Source: Dyadobacter luticola (lineage in GTDB: Bacteria > Bacteroidota > Bacteroidia > Cytophagales > Spirosomataceae). From it: DNA of 64,000 nucleotides. Below the pieces are notes generated by a model. It did not search any database and was not told where the DNA came from. It worked only from the letters and a program-made list of their open reading frames with translations. The stretch is taken from assembly GCF_005860805.1 (NCBI RefSeq), contig NZ_VCEJ01000005.1, positions 372,001 to 436,000 of the forward strand, given 5' to 3'. Positions 43,602 through 52,069 of the stretch are shown here, one piece after another. Both the position numbers and the translations under genes were made by a program. Numbering within the stretch: position 1 is the stretch's first letter; the number at the start of each line of letters is the position of its first letter.

Positions 43602-44717
43602 ATGCAAAATACGTTACGCTTGCTTTTTTTGTTCTTTTCAATCCTCTCGTTTTCAAGTTCAAAAGCCCAGTTACTGAATGATCCTGCTTCGTTAAAGAAC
43701 GTTCAGAATACCTTGGATAAAATCTATAATTACGAGTTCGACGAAGCTGAGCAGATCATGGGCCAGGTTGAGAAAAAGTACCCCAATCACCCCGTTTCGT
43801 ACATTCTGGAATCTTTTATCCTTTACTGGAAGTATCTGCCGATCAAAGACAATCCTGCAAAATCCAAAGAATATATCCAGAAGCTCGACCTCTGCCTTGA
43901 AGCGATCAATAAGAAATTTGGCAAAAATAGCCTTGATCCCGAGGCGGTTTTTTACACGATGGTAGCACGGGGATACATGGCGATGATTTACAATTATCGG
44001 GGTGAAATGCTGAATGCGGCCGGGGAGGGGAAAAAGGCGTATAATGCTTTTGTAGAAGGCTTAAAACTGATCAATAAAAATCCGGAATTCTACTTCACTT
44101 CCGGGATGTATAATTACTATGTCGAGGTATATCCCGAAGAACACCCGATCGTGAAACCGCTGCTGGTTTTCTTTAAAAGCGGAGATAAAGCATTGGGCTT
44201 GAAGCAGATCGATAATGCTACGAAAGTGGGCACGATCACAAAGGCGGAAGCTTGCTACTACATTTCGCACATTTATCTCAAATATGAAATGAAGCCCGAA
44301 AAGGCGGTTTTCTATATGGATAAGCTGGTCGATTTGTATCCAAAAAACCCGATTTATTTGATGAAAAGCACGGAAGCTCTGGTTTTGTCGGGCAAATACG
44401 AACCTGCCGAGAAAGGGATTGTCGGCCTAAAAAAGATCACGACGGGTTTCTACCCAATTGCCACGCACACTTTCCAGGGAATTGTGGAAGAAAAAAGCGG
44501 AAAAAATGACGCCGCGGCCCAAAAGGAATATTTGCTGGCGCTGAAAATCCCTCACGATGACCAGTATACCAAGGAATATCATGCGCTGGCCTACGCCGGA
44601 CTTGCCAGAATCGCGGCGCGTGCGGGTAACAAAAACAAGGCCAAAGATTATTACAAGAAATGCCTGGATAAGGCTGAGTACCGGTCGGTTATTAAGGAAG
44701 CGAAAGCATTCAAATGA
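43602..44717 (+). CDS. Exported TPR-like hypothetical protein
   Basis: About 371 residues from the ATG at 43602; the TTG at 43596 is a worse start. A signal peptide (MQNTLRLLFLFFSILSF) with cleavage after SSKAQ is followed by helical repeats of TPR type. KALGLKQIDNATKVGTITKA and ACYYISHIYLKYEMKPEKAV are the clearest, together with PVSYILESFILYWKYLP. No enzymatic motif. Periplasmic TPR proteins of this kind are conserved in Cytophagales with unknown roles. Convergent with an amidohydrolase gene three bases away. Confidence 0.8.
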   Translation: MQNTLRLLFLFFSILSFSSSKAQLLNDPASLKNVQNTLDKIYNYEFDEAEQIMGQVEKKYPNHPVSYILESFILYWKYLPIKDNPAKSKEYIQKLDLCLEAINKKFGKNSLDPEAVFYTMVARGYMAMIYNYRGEMLNAAGEGKKAYNAFVEGLKLINKNPEFYFTSGMYNYYVEVYPEEHPIVKPLLVFFKSGDKALGLKQIDNATKVGTITKAEACYYISHIYLKYEMKPEKAVFYMDKLVDLYPKNPIYLMKSTEALVLSGKYEPAEKGIVGLKKITTGFYPIATHTFQGIVEEKSGKNDAAAQKEYLLALKIPHDDQYTKEYHALAYAGLARIAARAGNKNKAKDYYKKCLDKAEYRSVIKEAKAFK

Positions 44718-44720
44718 TCA

Positions 44721-45851
44721 CTATTTTGGGAAAAGGCTCTTGTCCAATCCAGGAATGATCTTCAAAGCATTTTTATAATAGAGTTTTTTCAAAACCTCAT
44801 CAGAGAGCCCCATACCATACATTCGCCAGAATGCATGGTATTTTTTGTGATAGGGGAAATATTCATCTTCGGTCTCTAAAACCCGGAAGTAGGTAGCATA
44901 CTCGGAAGGAACCCAGCTGTCTTTTCCAAAAAGCACCCGATCCTGGTATTTATCAAAAAACTTCTTCGCAGTACGCGGCTGCCTGCCCAATTCTGCAATC
45001 ACCGCGCCGATCTCCACATACATATTCGGGAAAACGACCATCAGGCTGTCCAACTTTTTCAGGTTGTTGGGGTACCAGCCCATGTGCGCATTGATGAATG
45101 TGGTTTTGGGATTCATTTTAAAAATGTGGTGCTGCTCTGCAATCAGCGAATCAAACGGGATTTCATCCTTACCTCTCTTGCGTCCCGGATGCGTTTTCAG
45201 TTCAAGCCAGCGCTCGTTGTAGCGGTCCATCGGGTCCCAGAATGAAGGCACGTCGGCGGTATGTATCAAAACCGGAATGCCCAGCTCGCCGCATTTTTGC
45301 CAGACCGGCTGCAACCGGGCATCACTGACCGGCACACGGTTTCCCTTGTCATCCCTGATGCCGCTAAAACCCAAATTTTTATAAATCTTCAAGCCTTTCG
45401 CGCCCATTTTTACATCCTCTTCCAGCTGCTTCACCGCTCTTGCCGTCCAGTCTTTTTCACCGAAGCCTTTGAATTGAATGTTGGTAAAAACGGCGATACG
45501 TTTCGGCTCATTCTTGGCAACATTTTCAAGCGAGCCCTTTAATGTTGCCGTACCTTCACTCCACTCCTGCGACCAACCCCTACCGCTCAAATTCACCATG
45601 ATCCCCATGTTCAGGCTATCCATTTGCGCCACCAGTTCTTTGAGATTTTGGGTCGGCATTTGGTATTGGTGATTGTGGACGTCGATAAATGGAAACTTCG
45701 CCCTTTTGAGCCGATGCTCGGCGACTTTTAATGTTGAAATCGGATCATATTCTTCAAAACCAAGCGGCTGGGTCACCTGTGAAGGTTCCTGCGCCCGGCA
45801 GCCGATGGAAAGGATTGTGAGGAATGTCGCGAAGAGTAATGGTTTTTTCAT
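44721..45851 (-). CDS. Amidohydrolase lipoprotein
   Basis: A 376-residue lipoprotein, lipobox SIGC near residue 18. The mature protein is an amidohydrolase-2 type TIM barrel: FIDVHNHQYQMP near residues 56-67 holds the first His-x-His pair, VLIHTADVPSFWDP near 196-209 the next His, and TFINAHMGWYPN near 255-266 another. DRVLFGKDSWVPSEYATYF near 310-328 gives the metal Asp. Family members include decarboxylases and lactonases. No substrate can be named. It follows the TPR-like gene in convergent orientation and is 30 bases downstream of ispF, with which it may share a transcript. Confidence 0.85.
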   Translation of the reverse strand: MKKPLLFATFLTILSIGCRAQEPSQVTQPLGFEEYDPISTLKVAEHRLKRAKFPFIDVHNHQYQMPTQNLKELVAQMDSLNMGIMVNLSGRGWSQEWSEGTATLKGSLENVAKNEPKRIAVFTNIQFKGFGEKDWTARAVKQLEEDVKMGAKGLKIYKNLGFSGIRDDKGNRVPVSDARLQPVWQKCGELGIPVLIHTADVPSFWDPMDRYNERWLELKTHPGRKRGKDEIPFDSLIAEQHHIFKMNPKTTFINAHMGWYPNNLKKLDSLMVVFPNMYVEIGAVIAELGRQPRTAKKFFDKYQDRVLFGKDSWVPSEYATYFRVLETEDEYFPYHKKYHAFWRMYGMGLSDEVLKKLYYKNALKIIPGLDKSLFPK

Positions 45852-45881
45852 GGAATGTTGTGCAGGGATTTAGGTAGTGTT

Positions 45882-46382
45882 TTATTTCAAATCGAAATGG
45901 TCTTTTTTGTAAATCAGCGCCACGCAATGTGCGGCTATCCCTTCCTCCCGGCCCACAAATCCCAAATGCTCGGAAGTAGTTGCTTTAATTGAAATATCTT
46001 CTTCCGAAATGCCGCTTACCTCCGCCAGGCATGTTTTCATCGCCGGAATGTGCGGGTTGAGTTTCGGGTTTTGCAGCACCACCGTCACATCCACATTCCC
46101 GACTTCAAAACCTTTTTCACGGATCATCTCAAGCACTTTTGCCAATAAAACCTTGCTATCGACGCCTTTCCACCGCGGGTCTTTATCCGAAAAATGATAA
46201 CCAATATTCCGAAGATTCGCCGCGCCCAGCAAGGCATCGCACATGACGTGACATACAACATCCGCATCCGAGTGACCTTTGGCGCCGTGAGTGTGCGGGA
46301 TCAAAATTCCGCCAAGCCAAAACGGCCGGCCTTCAACCAACTGGTGAACATCGTAGCCCTGGCCTACGCGAAAAGGGAACAT
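45882..46382 (-). CDS. ispF: 2-C-methyl-D-erythritol 2,4-cyclodiphosphate synthase
   Basis: A 166-residue trimeric enzyme of the MEP isoprenoid pathway that cyclises CDP-methylerythritol phosphate with loss of CMP. Metal ligands are in GYDVHQL (Asp11, His13) and GHSDADVVCHVMCDALLGA (His near 45). YHFSDKDPRWKG near 64 and SIKATTSEHLGFVGREEGIA near 137 complete the family signature. Length is slightly above the 155-160 norm, with a short C-terminal tail. The gene stands alone between the amidohydrolase and repeat-protein genes. Start ATG at 46382 places the glycine-rich opening correctly. Confidence 0.95.
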   Translation of the reverse strand: MFPFRVGQGYDVHQLVEGRPFWLGGILIPHTHGAKGHSDADVVCHVMCDALLGAANLRNIGYHFSDKDPRWKGVDSKVLLAKVLEMIREKGFEVGNVDVTVVLQNPKLNPHIPAMKTCLAEVSGISEEDISIKATTSEHLGFVGREEGIAAHCVALIYKKDHFDLK

Positions 46383-46427
46383 ATAAGGGGTTTTTAAATT
46401 TAGAGGAACGTTGATTTTTGGATGATA

Positions 46428-47147
46428 CTAACGATTCTTTAAGACATTGATGTCTTCTTTGGTGACATTAATATCTTGCTGCATGCCATCCATGCGAGCT
46501 TCCATCCTGTCAAACCGATTCATCATTGCTTCAAACAAATTGTTGAGACCTTCTTTGGTAGACACTTCTTCCTTCTTGGCCAAACCAACAAGGTCCTCTT
46601 TCTTAGCAAAGCCAATGAGGTCTTCTTTACTGGCCAAACCAACCAGGTCCTCTTTCTTAGCAAAGTCAATGAGGTCTTTTTTACTGGCCAAACCAACAAC
46701 GTCCTCTTTTTTAGCAAAGCCAACGAGGTCTTCTTTACTGGCCAAACCAACAAGGTCCTCTTTCTTAGCAAAGCCAATGAGGTCTTCTTTACTGGCCAAA
46801 CCAACAAGGTCCTCTTTCTTAGCAAAGTCAATGAGGTCTTCTTTACTGGCCAAACCAGCAAGGTCCTCTTTCTTAGCAAAGCCAATAAGGTCCTCTTTCT
46901 GAGCAAAGCCAACTAGATCCGCCTTCGTTGCCAGACCAACTAAGTCCTCCTTTGTTGCCATCGTTTCCTTGATCATTTCGATGTCGGAGGAATTTCGTCT
47001 TACAACCTTGGTGAGATCTAACATGCTCGCAGTGAGCTTGCTCTGATTAGCCGCGAAGTTTTCCTGATTTGCAGCTACGCTGTCCAGCTTCATCAAAGCT
47101 TCCGCCATCAACTCTTCCAGGTTACTTATTCTTTCTTTGTCCTTCAT
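46428..47147 (-). CDS. Repeat protein of 9/18-residue KEDL units, coiled-coil-like
   Basis: About 239 residues from the ATG at 47147; the in-frame TTG at 47168 lies inside the promoter element and is unlikely. After a helical N-terminal region (NLEELMAEALMKLDSVAANQ) come twelve or so 9-residue units alternating KEDLIGFAK and KEDLVGLAS, then a helical tail (MNRFDRMEARMDGMQQDINV). The amphipathic 9-residue period and flanking heptad-like segments suggest a long coiled coil or a helical rod. No signal peptide. Function unknown. The underlying 54-bp DNA repeats are nearly identical, so copy number could change by slippage or recombination. Confidence 0.75.
   Translation of the reverse strand: MKDKERISNLEELMAEALMKLDSVAANQENFAANQSKLTASMLDLTKVVRRNSSDIEMIKETMATKEDLVGLATKADLVGFAQKEDLIGFAKKEDLAGLASKEDLIDFAKKEDLVGLASKEDLIGFAKKEDLVGLASKEDLVGFAKKEDVVGLASKKDLIDFAKKEDLVGLASKEDLIGFAKKEDLVGLAKKEEVSTKEGLNNLFEAMMNRFDRMEARMDGMQQDINVTKEDINVLKNR
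46578..46901 (-). repeat. 54-bp tandem repeat array inside the repeat-protein gene
   Basis: The sequence GGCCAAACC (plus strand) recurs at 46578, 46632, 46686, 46740, 46794 and 46848, always 54 bases apart, giving six in-frame units of 18 codons. Differences are mostly single bases that alternate Ile/Val, Gly/Asp and similar residues. Because 54 is a multiple of three, gain or loss of units keeps the frame. Confidence 0.9.
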
Positions 47148-47165
47148 TTTTATAGTGGTTTTAAA

Positions 47166-47173
47166 CAAATATA
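47166..47173 (-). promoter_or_regulatory. -7 element of the repeat-protein gene
   Basis: On the minus strand TATATTTG fits TAnnTTTG, 18 bases before the ATG at 47147. This argues for that ATG and against the longer reading frame. Confidence 0.45.
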
Positions 47174-47270
47174 ATGATTCTTACTAACCTATACGGACCG
47201 ATCTGGCTTTGGTAACGGGGCGAAATCGAAAATTTTTTTACGAAGATTTTAACGGTATTACCTGAAAATA

Positions 47271-47306
47271 CAAAAGCCGGAATGTCTTGCGACGTCCCGG
47301 CTTTTG
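47271..47306 (-). terminator. Terminator of the degenerate sigma/anti-sigma operon
   Basis: CAAAAGCCGG (47271-47280) pairs with CCGGCTTTTG (47297-47306) with an inner GTC/GAC pair. It lies 18 bases beyond the anti-sigma-like stop at 47325. Confidence 0.82.
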
Positions 47307-47324
47307 GCAAATATTTATATTGTT

Positions 47325-47777
47325 TTACTTAATGTGCTCTATCTGAGTTTTCAGCCTTTGAAGTTCCTCCTGCTGACTTACGGATTTGAAGTAAAAATAA
47401 AGTCCTGCGATGAGGAAAATCTTTGATAAAATAAAAACAGCGATAAATGCCGGCCGCCAGTTTTTGTGAACTTTGATATGCGTATCATTTACCTCGACAT
47501 TGAGATATTGGCTATCACTGGTTTTGTCGTCAAACTGATGCTTTTCTTTTTTCTCCCGCTGGCTCCGTAACTCGATCAGCTCGCGTACTACAGCAGGTGG
47601 CATTACTGCATCTTCCGCAAAATAACCTCTCATATCTGCTTCAAGATCAGCCACGTAAGTTTCAAGTTCACGGTCAACCAGCATCATTTGTCTAACCTGC
47701 TCCTGCTCCTCCCGATTCGTAAACCCCATTACGTGAGCTTCTAAAATCCCACTTTCAATAAATTCCTGCGTTCTCAA
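47325..47777 (-). CDS. Single-pass membrane protein, likely anti-sigma factor
   Basis: A 150-residue protein with a cytoplasmic N-terminal region of about 108 residues, one transmembrane helix (AFIAVFILSKIFLIAGLYFY near 109-128) and a very short outer tail (about 20 residues, helical). The N-terminus, EFIESGILEAHVMGFTNREE, followed by QVRQMMLVDRELETYVADLE, resembles anti-sigma factors of the RskA/zinc-less type. It starts 12 bases after the sigma-like gene. With such a small extracytoplasmic part, sensing of signals outside is unlikely to be by its own domain. Inferred from layout and partner. Confidence 0.7.
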   Translation of the reverse strand: MRTQEFIESGILEAHVMGFTNREEQEQVRQMMLVDRELETYVADLEADMRGYFAEDAVMPPAVVRELIELRSQREKKEKHQFDDKTSDSQYLNVEVNDTHIKVHKNWRPAFIAVFILSKIFLIAGLYFYFKSVSQQEELQRLKTQIEHIK

Positions 47778-47789
47778 TGTGCGTATTGG

Positions 47790-48251
47790 TTAGAGATTTC
47801 TGTAAGATTTGAAAAATTCATGGAAGCTGCGAAGTACCTCCGATTTGGTAATGTTGAGCTTTCCTGCAACCTCATCGGGCGTAAATCCCTGACGGAACGC
47901 AAGATCAAAAATAGCCTGGGGCGATGTTGAATCCAAAGAGGCCGAAAAGTCCTCGTCCACAGGCACCAATGCATTCAGCTTCCGCTTTGCTTCCACCGCT
48001 TTTGCCCTCGCCAGCTTGATCACGCAAACCGCAAACGAAAAAGGATAACTGTTGCACGATTGTAATTGTGGTGATGAAAATACATTGACCAAAACCTCCT
48101 GTGCTAAATGCGGCTGCGGAATGATCTGTAAAATGATACCGTACGCCATCGCTCCGAACTGATCATAAACTTCAACCGAGTTCAGGTTCTTGTTTTTTTT
48201 AGCAACGGCCTCGTTTCCGCTTCCATTGTTAATCCGTTCTAACTCATTCAT
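47790..48251 (-). CDS. Degenerate ECF-type sigma-70 factor
   Basis: A 153-residue protein. Residues about 30-60, VYDQFGAMAYGIILQIIPQP followed by HLAQEVLVNVF, match sigma region 2.1-2.2, but the expected D-A-x-D-x-x-Q-E stretch is eroded. Region 4 is recognisable near the end: FDLAFRQGFTPDEVAGKLNI, then KSEVLRSFHEFFKSY. Length is about 30 residues below typical ECF factors. It precedes the anti-sigma-like gene by 12 bases, so the pair forms a sigma/anti-sigma operon. The erosion may mean it has changed role or binds an altered promoter. A leader of 239 bases precedes it. Confidence 0.72.
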   Translation of the reverse strand: MNELERINNGSGNEAVAKKNKNLNSVEVYDQFGAMAYGIILQIIPQPHLAQEVLVNVFSSPQLQSCNSYPFSFAVCVIKLARAKAVEAKRKLNALVPVDEDFSASLDSTSPQAIFDLAFRQGFTPDEVAGKLNITKSEVLRSFHEFFKSYRNL

Positions 48252-48490
48252 ACACTACAATTAATTAAACAAATTCTGATGGGGTAAGGGTGTCAATCGC
48301 GATTCCCGCAATTTTCGGGGCAGTGAAGTAGTAAAATTCGAATGCTGCTATGGTAAATTTAATACAATAACAATGCAAATTCCTATAATAGGTAAAAAAG
48401 TTACATAGTCTTGTAAGATTAGATGTACCCATGCAGACAAATCTAAACCGTTTGTGTGAGGGAAGCTATTTCAATGTTTAGTTTTACAAA

Positions 48491-49147
48491 ATGAAAAATG
48501 ATATCGCTGTAATTTTCGATATGGATGGGGTGATCTGTCATACCAATCCGTACCATTCCAGGGCTTTCCGGGAGTTTTTTTCAAGAAGAAACCTTGCTCC
48601 GACGGATGAAGATTTTGCCCAGCACATGTTTGGAAAAAGCAATAGCTACATCCTGAGCCACTTTTTGAACCGGGTAGTGGAAGGCGAAGAACTTTTGCTG
48701 CTGGAAGATGAAAAGGAAAGTCTTTTCCGTGAAATCTATGAGCCGTACGTTGAGCCGATTGCAGGCATTGTGCCCTTTATGCAGGATTTGTACGAAAATG
48801 GTGTAAAACTCGGCGTCGCTACTTCGGCACCACTTTTAAATTTGGAACTGATCCTCAGTAAAGTGCCGATTAAAGACTGGCTAGGCTCCATCCTTGCCAG
48901 TGAAAATGTTAAAAAGCATAAACCAGATCCCGAAGTTTACCTTACCTCAGCGGCCAATCTCGGTTTGGAGCCGGCACAATGTGTCGTTTTTGAAGATTCA
49001 TTTTCAGGCGTAACCGCCGGGCTGAATGCCGGAATGCGGGTGGTAGGCGTGCTCAGTTCACATACCAAAGAAGAACTTCCTCCCTGCAACCTTTATGTAA
49101 ACGATTACAAGGAGTTGAGTTACCAAAAGATTTTGGAGCTTTTTTAA
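48491..49147 (+). CDS. HAD-superfamily phosphatase/phosphomutase, beta-phosphoglucomutase-like
   Basis: A 218-residue haloacid dehalogenase-like hydrolase. The nucleophile motif FDMDGVICHT is near residues 9-18 (Asp10 and Asp12), motif II is VATSAPLLNLE near 115, and the C-terminal motifs are KKHKPDPEVYL near 156 and VFEDSFSGVTAGLNAG near 173. A helical cap domain lies between residues about 18 and 85. The group covers beta-phosphoglucomutase and small phosphatases; no substrate can be fixed. ATG at 48491 is the natural start. Convergent with the membrane-module gene nine bases downstream. Confidence 0.88.
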   Translation: MKNDIAVIFDMDGVICHTNPYHSRAFREFFSRRNLAPTDEDFAQHMFGKSNSYILSHFLNRVVEGEELLLLEDEKESLFREIYEPYVEPIAGIVPFMQDLYENGVKLGVATSAPLLNLELILSKVPIKDWLGSILASENVKKHKPDPEVYLTSAANLGLEPAQCVVFEDSFSGVTAGLNAGMRVVGVLSSHTKEELPPCNLYVNDYKELSYQKILELF

Positions 49148-49155
49148 ACCAAATA

Positions 49156-50823
49156 TTACAGTGTGACCAGGTCGGAAACCCGCGCGTCAAATACGCCGGT
49201 CAGGACTTTTTCATTCCTCCTGACTTGCAAAAAGATCCGGTAGCGGCCACCTTTCGGGAATGCGTAGGGGAATGAGATCCGGTTGCCGTGTTCCATGCCC
49301 GACATTCCCTGGCCGCTGGCATCATACATGCCCATTTCGGTCATCAGGAATTGCTCCCTTTCAATCATCGGCATCGCATTGAGCCGCGCCATTTGCTTGT
49401 CAACACTATCCCTGAAAATGGCTGGGGTTGGTTTTTGCACGACCTTGGCAGTATCGGCGATCCGGTTTTTAAAAGTCTTTTCTGCCGCCATGGCGTAAGA
49501 GCCGGTCGGATGTAAATGAATGTATACGGAGCCGTCGGATTTCATCACTGCCACGTGGCCGGTCATACCAAGATAAGGCTCGGGGAAGCAGGGACTTCCG
49601 TCTGGATTATATATTTCAAAATTGAGCTGGTAGGGTTTTCCAGCTTCCAGCGCTTTGTCCGGCTTGCCTTCCCAGATTGCGTACGAGCCGTCGCTGAAAA
49701 CGGTTTTGGTGCCTGGCTTGCCGCAGATTACCACATTGTCGTCCAGCGGGATCCTGCCGGGGGCATCCATTGGGTCGGTTATTACATAGGTATCTTCCTG
49801 CGCGGTAACATTTAAAGGTACCTCCTCTTTTTGTGCCGGGATTTCCAGGGTATCTACAATGGTCTCAGCAAAACCGGAAAACTGGACGATATCAGAATAA
49901 ACCAAATATTTGCCAGCAGGTAATTTGGGTAGATAAGCTTCAAAAGTAGTACTATCCTTCCGCTCGGGGTGAATGTGGGCGAAAGCGTCCAGTCCGGGCG
50001 TTCTTACCAGGAACGTGTGCATTAATTTTCCATGATCGGGGATTAAGGTGCTGAGCATGCTGCCGCGCCTGCGCTCTGCAAAGCCGGTCGTGTCGATTTT
50101 GAGTTGAAAAACGCGCTGGTCATTCCGGATACTCACATTCGCATCGCCTTTCAATGGTTTGTAAAGCCACTGCTTATACTCGGATGCCCAGCTATCCCAC
50201 CAGCTGCTTCCACCGTACAAAATCAATGTGCAAAGTATCGCCGCGATGCCCATATTAATCCACCGTTTCCGCCTCTGTGCGCCGCTGAGCTCGTCCCCCG
50301 GTTTCAAAAGCCCGTCGCTTACACTCGCGCCGATGGTCGTGATCATTAATAAAAACAACAAAAGTCCGAGAATGCTAAGCCCGATACCGAGTTCTTTGGG
50401 CATCGCCCGCTCGGCAGTGGATACCGCGGCAATGGGTACAATCAGCTCTGCTTTTCCCTGATCGCCTTCAATCAAAATCTGCGCGCTCGAAGAACCCGAT
50501 TGCATCAGCCACACAATGCCTTTAAACTGACTGGTTTGTCCGGGTACCGGAGGCAGGTCGTCGGCGGTAGGGGCGCCTTGGTCGCCCGAGTAAAAATAAA
50601 TTGGTCGCGCGGAGACTTTTTTGGCGAAACCGTTTTCAATGAAAACAGTAACATTGGCCGTTCCCGGAATCACATCCGGGGGCTCGACGCTGACCAAAAC
50701 TTTGTAGGGTCCCGCCTGTCCCTGCATTTGGACGCCCGCACTGCCGACATGCGCAAAAACATTTCCGGTAGCGATCGCGAGGGCCGCTGCCGCAAAAAAG
50801 AGAGTGTGAAGCAGCTTTTTCAT
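49156..50823 (-). CDS. Exported membrane protein with HxHP motifs, unknown function
   Basis: A 555-residue protein: signal peptide (MKKLLHTLFFAAAALAIATG) with cleavage after VFAH, a beta-rich domain of about 110 residues, then two transmembrane helices near 145-167 and 190-210, then a large soluble region. That region carries the paired motifs LDAFAHIHPERKD near residue 282 and DGSVYIHLHPTGSYAMA near 431, and a Met/His-rich segment EMGMYDASGQGMSGMEHG near 497-514. Such HxHP and Met-rich motifs are seen in copper or heme handling proteins and in YtkA-like domains, but no family can be named safely. The next gene overlaps it by 4 bases (ATGA). Metal binding is inference. Confidence 0.75.
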   Translation of the reverse strand: MKKLLHTLFFAAAALAIATGNVFAHVGSAGVQMQGQAGPYKVLVSVEPPDVIPGTANVTVFIENGFAKKVSARPIYFYSGDQGAPTADDLPPVPGQTSQFKGIVWLMQSGSSSAQILIEGDQGKAELIVPIAAVSTAERAMPKELGIGLSILGLLLFLLMITTIGASVSDGLLKPGDELSGAQRRKRWINMGIAAILCTLILYGGSSWWDSWASEYKQWLYKPLKGDANVSIRNDQRVFQLKIDTTGFAERRRGSMLSTLIPDHGKLMHTFLVRTPGLDAFAHIHPERKDSTTFEAYLPKLPAGKYLVYSDIVQFSGFAETIVDTLEIPAQKEEVPLNVTAQEDTYVITDPMDAPGRIPLDDNVVICGKPGTKTVFSDGSYAIWEGKPDKALEAGKPYQLNFEIYNPDGSPCFPEPYLGMTGHVAVMKSDGSVYIHLHPTGSYAMAAEKTFKNRIADTAKVVQKPTPAIFRDSVDKQMARLNAMPMIEREQFLMTEMGMYDASGQGMSGMEHGNRISFPYAFPKGGRYRIFLQVRRNEKVLTGVFDARVSDLVTL

Positions 50824-52040
50824 CGTTGAATTTTATACATCCAGTTTCCCCAGGCCAAACCGATTCTTGTAGAAATCAATGTGGCGATCAATGCAATACC
50901 TAAGCCTTTCAATAAATCAGGCGTGCTTTCGACCATCCACGGGCCGAATTTGTACCGGTACTGCCAGTCGGGACTGTTGCCGAAATACCAATAGTGACTG
51001 CCAAAAATCCAGTTCCTGGCGTAAGGCGATTCCATCAGAAATGCGCCGAAATACCATTGAACTACAAAGAAGACCAGCAGAAAAGCGCAGGCAAAAATGG
51101 GCGTCAGTTTCCAATCATTCAGGTAGGCAAATCGGTTTCTAAGCAGGTCGATGACGATGGCGGGAATGATCAGTAAAAGCGGAAATTGAAATCCCTGATA
51201 GTGATCGAAATGATTCAAAATCGGACCGAGTTTGGGCTCGGCGGGGAATAAGGGGATGATCCACAATGTTCCCAGCATCAATACGGTGTAAACAGCCGCG
51301 ACGGCGGTAGTGGCCCATTTGTGCGAAACGGCCTTCCCGACCGCCATCATTAAAATCGGAAAAGCTGCTCCGGCAAAAATATAAAAGCTGGAACGATGGG
51401 TGCGCATGCGGCCCAGTTCTTCTGAAATCAATGTGTACCAGATGGTTAGCAAAAATCCAGCAGAGAGTGCAAAGAGCCAGAAAAGCACCTTGTCCAGGTT
51501 TTTGTGATTGTTAAAATGAATGTTCCGGAAAAAGCGGATCTGATTTTTAACCGCAATCACACTGATCATTGCGCCAAATTGTATGCCGATAATGCCCAAA
51601 ATCAGCACAGTGTGCGGCGGTGAAAGAATGGTGACGTCGAGACCGTAGGTATTGTGCCACCAGTCGTCGAAAGGTGCGGAAGTAAGCATGGATAATGCGC
51701 CCCAGACGCAGAACAATGATCCGAGCGAGCTGTAAAAAAAGCCCCAGATCTTGACACTTTTGGCCTTTTCCTGCGCGCTTCCCCAGAATGTTTTTCTTAA
51801 AATTTCGTAACCGGAGAACAATCCGGAAACGACTGCGCCGAGGTAAATGACCAAATGCGGCGGTGATAAAAGTCCGTCGCGACCAATGCTCAAATGCCAG
51901 CAGATATCCCAGATCAATCCGGTGATAACGCAAAATGAGGCAAAAACGGTGGCGTAAATGTAAACTGGAATGCCCGGGCTTTCTTCGATGGCGACGGCTT
52001 TTCCGGTTGTCGGCGGGGGAGGGTTGAGTACGGCTTGCAC
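50820..52040 (-). CDS. Polytopic membrane protein partner, unknown function
   Basis: A 406-residue integral membrane protein with about nine to ten helices and no signal peptide. The first segments include FCVITGLIWDICWHLSIGRD and LLSPPHLVIYLGAVVSGLF, where His residues within or near helices recur (WHLS, PPHLV, PPHTV, HNTYG). Conserved His in a membrane helix bundle could coordinate heme or copper, as in oxidase or CopD-like proteins, but this is speculation. It starts 30 bases after the NlpC/P60 gene and its stop codon overlaps the start of the HxHP protein by 4 bases, so the two are translated together. Confidence 0.75.
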   Translation of the reverse strand: MQAVLNPPPPTTGKAVAIEESPGIPVYIYATVFASFCVITGLIWDICWHLSIGRDGLLSPPHLVIYLGAVVSGLFSGYEILRKTFWGSAQEKAKSVKIWGFFYSSLGSLFCVWGALSMLTSAPFDDWWHNTYGLDVTILSPPHTVLILGIIGIQFGAMISVIAVKNQIRFFRNIHFNNHKNLDKVLFWLFALSAGFLLTIWYTLISEELGRMRTHRSSFYIFAGAAFPILMMAVGKAVSHKWATTAVAAVYTVLMLGTLWIIPLFPAEPKLGPILNHFDHYQGFQFPLLLIIPAIVIDLLRNRFAYLNDWKLTPIFACAFLLVFFVVQWYFGAFLMESPYARNWIFGSHYWYFGNSPDWQYRYKFGPWMVESTPDLLKGLGIALIATLISTRIGLAWGNWMYKIQR

Positions 52041-52069
52041 CTGCGGATTTAAGGGTTTTGAGTAAAAGC

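Noticed and set aside
46447-46916. Several open frames on both strands inside the 54-bp repeat gene
   Set aside because: A repeat length divisible by three keeps many frames open; the minus-strand frame with a promoter element is the only one with natural ends.
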